Below the pieces are notes generated by a model. That model worked only from the letters and a program-made list of their open reading frames with translations, was not told the DNA's origin and did not search any database. A program made the position numbers and the translations under genes. From NCBI RefSeq assembly GCF_008831285.2, contig NC_045146.1:8258972-8322971 (forward strand): a DNA stretch of 64,000 nt, given 5' to 3'. This stretch comes from Nymphaea colorata. Lineage: Eukaryota; Streptophyta; Magnoliopsida; Nymphaeales; Nymphaeaceae. Shown piece by piece: positions 59,846 through 64,000 of the stretch (positions within the stretch are counted from its first letter, which is position 1; each line of letters begins with the position of its first letter).

Positions 59846-61194
59846 GTCATTCCAAGTCCTTGCTATAGTTTGTAAAAGAGATATTGAACTCAATTTTGCA
59901 AATTGAAGCAATTTTTTTTTATCTTTCATCATGTTCTTACAAGTAAATAGTTTTTTAAGCACCCCAGCTCCACCAATGAAAATCCAAAAAATCAAATTTT
60001 TATGGCATTACCCATTTTCTCTTTATAATTGTGTTGCCTAAAACTTGGTAAAATTTTATTTTGATTTTTAGAACAATCAGGGAGGAATTTTTCAGTAAGA
60101 TTTTAACCAAAGCCTATTTAGGATTCTAAACATAGGCTAGTTTAGTTATATCGAGAAAATTAATCTGCAACTTCGAAAATGCAAACAAGGGTAAAACGGT
60201 TATCTTTTTTGGCCATGTTCTTCTGCATAAACATAGGGTATAGGTCATATATGCCTTGGTTTATGATTTTCTTTCATTATAGAACATTAGTTTAATGCAA
60301 TCCGCTTATTTCATCCCTTTTCAGCCTACTTAGGTGCCACATGAACCTAAGTTATATTGTCATATACATTTTATGGATCTAGTAGACTGAACCCATTCTC
60401 AACCTGCCCCAATTTCTCATTAAAACTGAGTTTTCCAAAGATAGCACCTAGGCTGAGCTGGCACTCAGCCTTGGTCTCAACTCAATTTTTCAAAGTTGAA
60501 CCTAACCTAGGTCCAATACATGTCATCTAGGTTGAACCCACCTCACCCAACTCAAGGTAGGTCCATGCTATTTTAATATCTCCATTTCATATTTTTGTTC
60601 CAGGTCTTATTTATATGTTTGAATCCCATATCCAAGTCTCAGACCAGATCTATCTTTATAAATCTATATCCATTATACAAATTTTAGATTCTATATATCA
60701 AATTGTAATCCAAATTCCAATGTCATACCTAGATTCATCTTCTAAAATTTTTCTTGGATATGGACATTATATCTAAAAAATGAGCTTAATGCACATTATA
60801 TCTAAAAAATGTATCATGATTTTCTCACTCCACATTTAATGCCAATTTGTATGTAAGCACTTAAAACATGTAGAATTCTTTGTTGAGTGATTGGCACAAA
60901 CATAAATGAAATTGGTATCTGTATTTGGCAGGAACAAACATTTTTCTCAAGGCTTAAATGTTTTCTCCTCTTCATATTCTTGTGTCGCTCATCCTCAATG
61001 CTCAATGTCAATCCAAATACTTTATCAAAAATTGATCAGCACTTCTCCATCCACAAATAGCTTTTCGCAAAACTGAATTCGAAGTCTAGATGAAATCATG
61101 AGTTAACCTATGGTTTTGAGTTGATAGAGGAGAGAGAAATAGAGAAGAAAATTTTAGTCATGTATCGATAGTCATGGGGGTGGGGGGGTTCCCC

Positions 61195-61202
61195 TATAAA
61201 TA
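61195..61202 (+). promoter_or_regulatory. TATA box before arm B
   Basis: TATAAATA in 'cccctataaataggtcttc' is followed by a pyrimidine-rich start region. It looks like an LTR promoter and points rightward into arm B. Confidence 0.45.
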
Positions 61203-62019
61203 GGTCTTCTCCCCCTCTCACTTTTAGACACATGACCTTTGTTTGCATCCCCAAAATTTTGGTTTTGGGTTTTGGAGTGCTCTAGAAAAATGAGTTTTGT
61301 TTTGGAAAATAGAGAGAAAGGGACTCGTCCGTCGGTACGAGGATCGACCATTCCCAGTGCCTTTACCGGGGGTAATTAATTCAAGGGCTATGTCTATTAT
61401 TGATGCATTTCATTTTAGCTTAAACCACTTTTTCATTCTATATGCGGTGTATAAAAATATTGAAAGTTTCGATGTTTCAAACTTTTGAAGAGGTTCTTGA
61501 AAAATCACTTGAGAATGTGAAACATTTTAGAGAAAACTAGGATTGAGAAATCTTAATAAATATCATTTGGAAAGCTTGAAAAATTACTAGGATTGGAGAG
61601 GTGCATGTGATCATGAGTTGTATTAAGTCAATGTGAATGCATTGATTTTATTTGATTCATTCCTACCACAACAGTCATCTAAAAGACATTCCTACCATAA
61701 CATACATCTAAGATTTTTGTAATAAATGTTTTTGATGAAAAAGAAAAGTTTTTGAAAGTGAAATGGGATTGTAGACCATATATTGGGTCATTAGTTAAGT
61801 TTTGGTCTTGATGAAGTCGGTAAATAAAAGATCATGAGAAAATGTTTAAAGGAATGGAAGATATGCAATATTCTTATAAAAAGAAAGAAACTTCAAAGAT
61901 CACTAGATGGAAGATTTTGAAATAGGAGGAGATACATATTCTCTATATGTATTTATACATATTTGTATAAGCTTTTGAAAATGAAGTCTTAACTTAAATA
62001 GAAAGGAAAAGAAAAAGAG

Positions 62020-62021
<2 letters not shown>

Positions 62022-62061
<40 letters not shown>
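62022..62061. repeat. (TA)n microsatellite in arm B
   Basis: A 40-base TA run. Arm A has only dispersed 'tatata' at the corresponding place. Confidence 0.95.
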
Positions 62062-62065
<4 letters not shown>

Positions 62066-62771
62066 AATTTGTAGGATAAGACATTTATTTTGAAGAGATA
62101 AACAAAAGGTTCTAAAGAGAGAAAATAGAACACATGTATATATGCGTTCATATGTATATGAAAATTTGTAAAATAAAATGTGGAAACATAGAGAGAGACA
62201 GATGAAGGAATCATCATGTGCACATATATGTATATAACATGTATATACATACGTGTCTTCATGATATTAGAAATCAAAAAAAGTCTTAAAATAACCCACT
62301 TCAAATTTGATGTAGGCCAAAGGGGAGCTTGGACTCATACAAGAGCCAAAGCTATGTCTCCAAAGCCACATTAAAAAGAGTTCTTTTGAAAATATTTTGG
62401 AAAACAAGATTTCAAACATTTTTATATATGAACATAAACATAATCATTTCATTAGTTACAAGGAAATATGTTTCTTCCACTGTTAGGTATGGAAGAAACT
62501 CAAACCACACGATAAGATGCTCATTAGGGTTTCTAATGGGATGATTAAAAGGAAACTAACACAAAATGACATGCAGATACATATTAACATGTACATATTC
62601 GTGAGGGTTTTTTCCGGGTTAGACAAGTCTCAACCTCAAAATAATAAACATAAGAATAAAGAGAATTCTCAAACCATACTCTCATTCTCACCGTACATTC
62701 ACATATAAATGAAAAAAATCGAACAACTATGCATGGATAATATGTAAGCAATATTTAAGAAAAAAACAAAG

Positions 62772-63470
62772 CATGATTCAACTATGGAGTAAGATATTAT
62801 CTCATCTTCTCATGCTTCCGATGCACTCAAGCATAGCTTCTTGACTGTAAAATAGAGATTGATAGCTATCGCATATGACCATAGGAAAATGTGGAAGAAA
62901 GGAAATAGGAGAAGCAAAACAAGAATATACTCAAGAAATGAGATAACATGATTCAAGCATAAAATGAAATATCACTTTACCTTCTCATGCTCTCGGTGCA
63001 CTTAAGAATAGCCTCTTGACTCTAAAATAGGGATTTTAGGGCTATCTTGTATGGTCATGGGGAGATGAAGAAGGAAGAAAAATGAAGAAACCAAAACAAT
63101 GTTTCAATAAAAGAAAGAACATGATTTAACCATGAAATGAAAGATCATCTTATCTTCTCAAGCTCCTGGTGCACTTAAGAATAGCTTCTTGACTCTAAAA
63201 TAGAGATTTGAAGGCTATCTCATATGGCCATGGAGAGATGAAGAGGAGAGGAAATAAAGTAATAAGAACAAGACCATATTCAAGAAAAGAAAGAGCATGA
63301 TTTAATCATAAAATGAAAGGTTAGTTCACCTTCTCCTGCTCCCAGTGCACTTCAGAATAGCTTCTGACTCTAAAATAGAGATTTGAAGACCATCTTATAT
63401 GGCCATGGGGAGATGAAGAAGAGAAGAAACAAGGGAAATAAAGGAAAGAGATGATGATTACACCTCTAAT
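62772..63470 (-). repeat. four-copy ~175 bp tandem repeat
   Basis: Units begin 'catgatt(c/t)aa' at 62772, 62947, 63120 and 63296, so periods are 175, 173 and 176. Each contains 'cttctc.tgct', 'gtgcacttaagaatagc', 'ttgactctaaaatagagatt' and 'tatggccatgg.gagatgaag'. The one matching unit in arm A lies in opposite orientation at about 54655-54840. Confidence 0.9.
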
Positions 63471-64000
63471 GAGAATGACTTTTGAAAAAATGAACACCAT
63501 AGCTTGGAATCCGATCCCCTTGAATGAAGCTCCAAGATAAGGAAGAAGATGCCTCCAAGTGATCTTTTGTGCTCCCTTGAAGAGTTGTAACTTGATGAAC
63601 CTTGCTCCAAGTTGGAGAAAATGAGAGAAATGGAAAGAGAAAGAGGGAAATGGATGAAGAGAGCTAATGGAAAAACTCCAAGTTTTGAAGTTTGAATGCA
63701 CTAGAGTTTCTCCAAATTTTAAAAAAAAATTGGGTGCTAACAACCTTCCTTGAAAAGCTCACAAAAGTTGGCAAAATTTCATCTCCATATTCCAAAAAAT
63801 TGTTAGCACAAAACAAGTTAAATTTGTAAGAGTCATGGTCTAACTCTTGCTTCATGCTGCATTAGCACTCAACCTGTCAACCTAGATTCAGCCAGAGTGC
63901 CAACTTTAGGTACTTTCTTTTCTCTTTTCTTTATTTTACAATTTAGTGCTTTTCTCTATGCATGTTTAGTTTACTTTTCTTTTTGTTTTTTGCTTTTAGC

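Larger units (their letters stand above)
61232..63713 (-). repeat. inverted-repeat arm B (large retrotransposon leader)
   Basis: Its reverse complement follows arm A through at least eight separate anchor segments in the same order, with indels around microsatellites. Arm B is longer, mainly because it contains four copies of a ~175 bp unit (62772-63470) where arm A has one. There is no coding domain. Confidence 0.75.

Noticed and set aside
62772-63470. CRISPR-like array
   Set aside because: Units are ~175 bp contiguous tandem copies without short repeats and unique spacers, and the DNA is of plant nuclear type.
63321-63855. Minus-strand ORFs of 140 and 63 residues at the window end
   Set aside because: They overlap the fourth 175 bp unit and the arm B end; arm A lacks an equivalent reading frame, so conservation does not support coding.

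Overview
The window looks like nuclear DNA of a flowering plant. It is AT-rich and gene-poor, with long dinucleotide microsatellites, Ty1/copia retrotransposons primed by initiator tRNA-Met, and two plant-specific gene types: a MIZU-KUSSEI1-like (DUF617) gene and a class B heat-shock factor. The species cannot be named from what is visible.

Only two intact protein-coding genes can be supported. At about 3.9-4.6 kb (+) there is a complete intronless MIZ1-like gene with a TATA box just upstream. At about 24.5-26.2 kb (-) there is a two-exon HsfB4-type heat-shock factor, whose 0.9 kb intron interrupts the DNA-binding domain at the position normal for plant HSFs and whose upstream leader region carries 30 CT/GA repeats. 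They lie 20 kb apart and nothing links them functionally.

Mobile DNA makes up most of the rest. A decayed copia element lies at 16.0-21.6 kb (+); it has ~303 bp LTRs, a primer-binding site, a polypurine tract, and gag and pol broken by stops and frameshifts. A younger copia element lies at 43.9-48.55 kb (-); it has 312 bp LTRs differing at about 8 positions, a 5 bp target duplication ATCAC, and a nearly readable polyprotein. Copia scraps lie at 29.5 kb (-) and 35.2 kb (+). CACTA-like, hAT-like and tRNA-derived SINE-like pieces, a 49 bp minisatellite inside a GC-rich insertion (33.6-34.4 kb) and a family of (TA)n-flanked repeats (37.0, 39.0, 39.5 kb) fill other gaps.

The last 12 kb (about 52-64 kb) hold no recognisable coding region but are highly structured. 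Two diverged copies of one >2 kb sequence face each other as a large inverted repeat (about 54.3-56.5 and 61.2-63.7 kb). Between and beside them are a degenerate array with a 'TGCTTCGGTGCA' theme, a three-copy ~160 bp tandem repeat and a four-copy ~175 bp tandem repeat. Related sequence occurs at 12.3-13.5 kb and 52.1 kb. The best reading is non-coding parts (long LTR or leader) of a large retrotransposon family lacking its coding domains. No undescribed gene system is visible; this repeat complex is the most unusual structure in the window.
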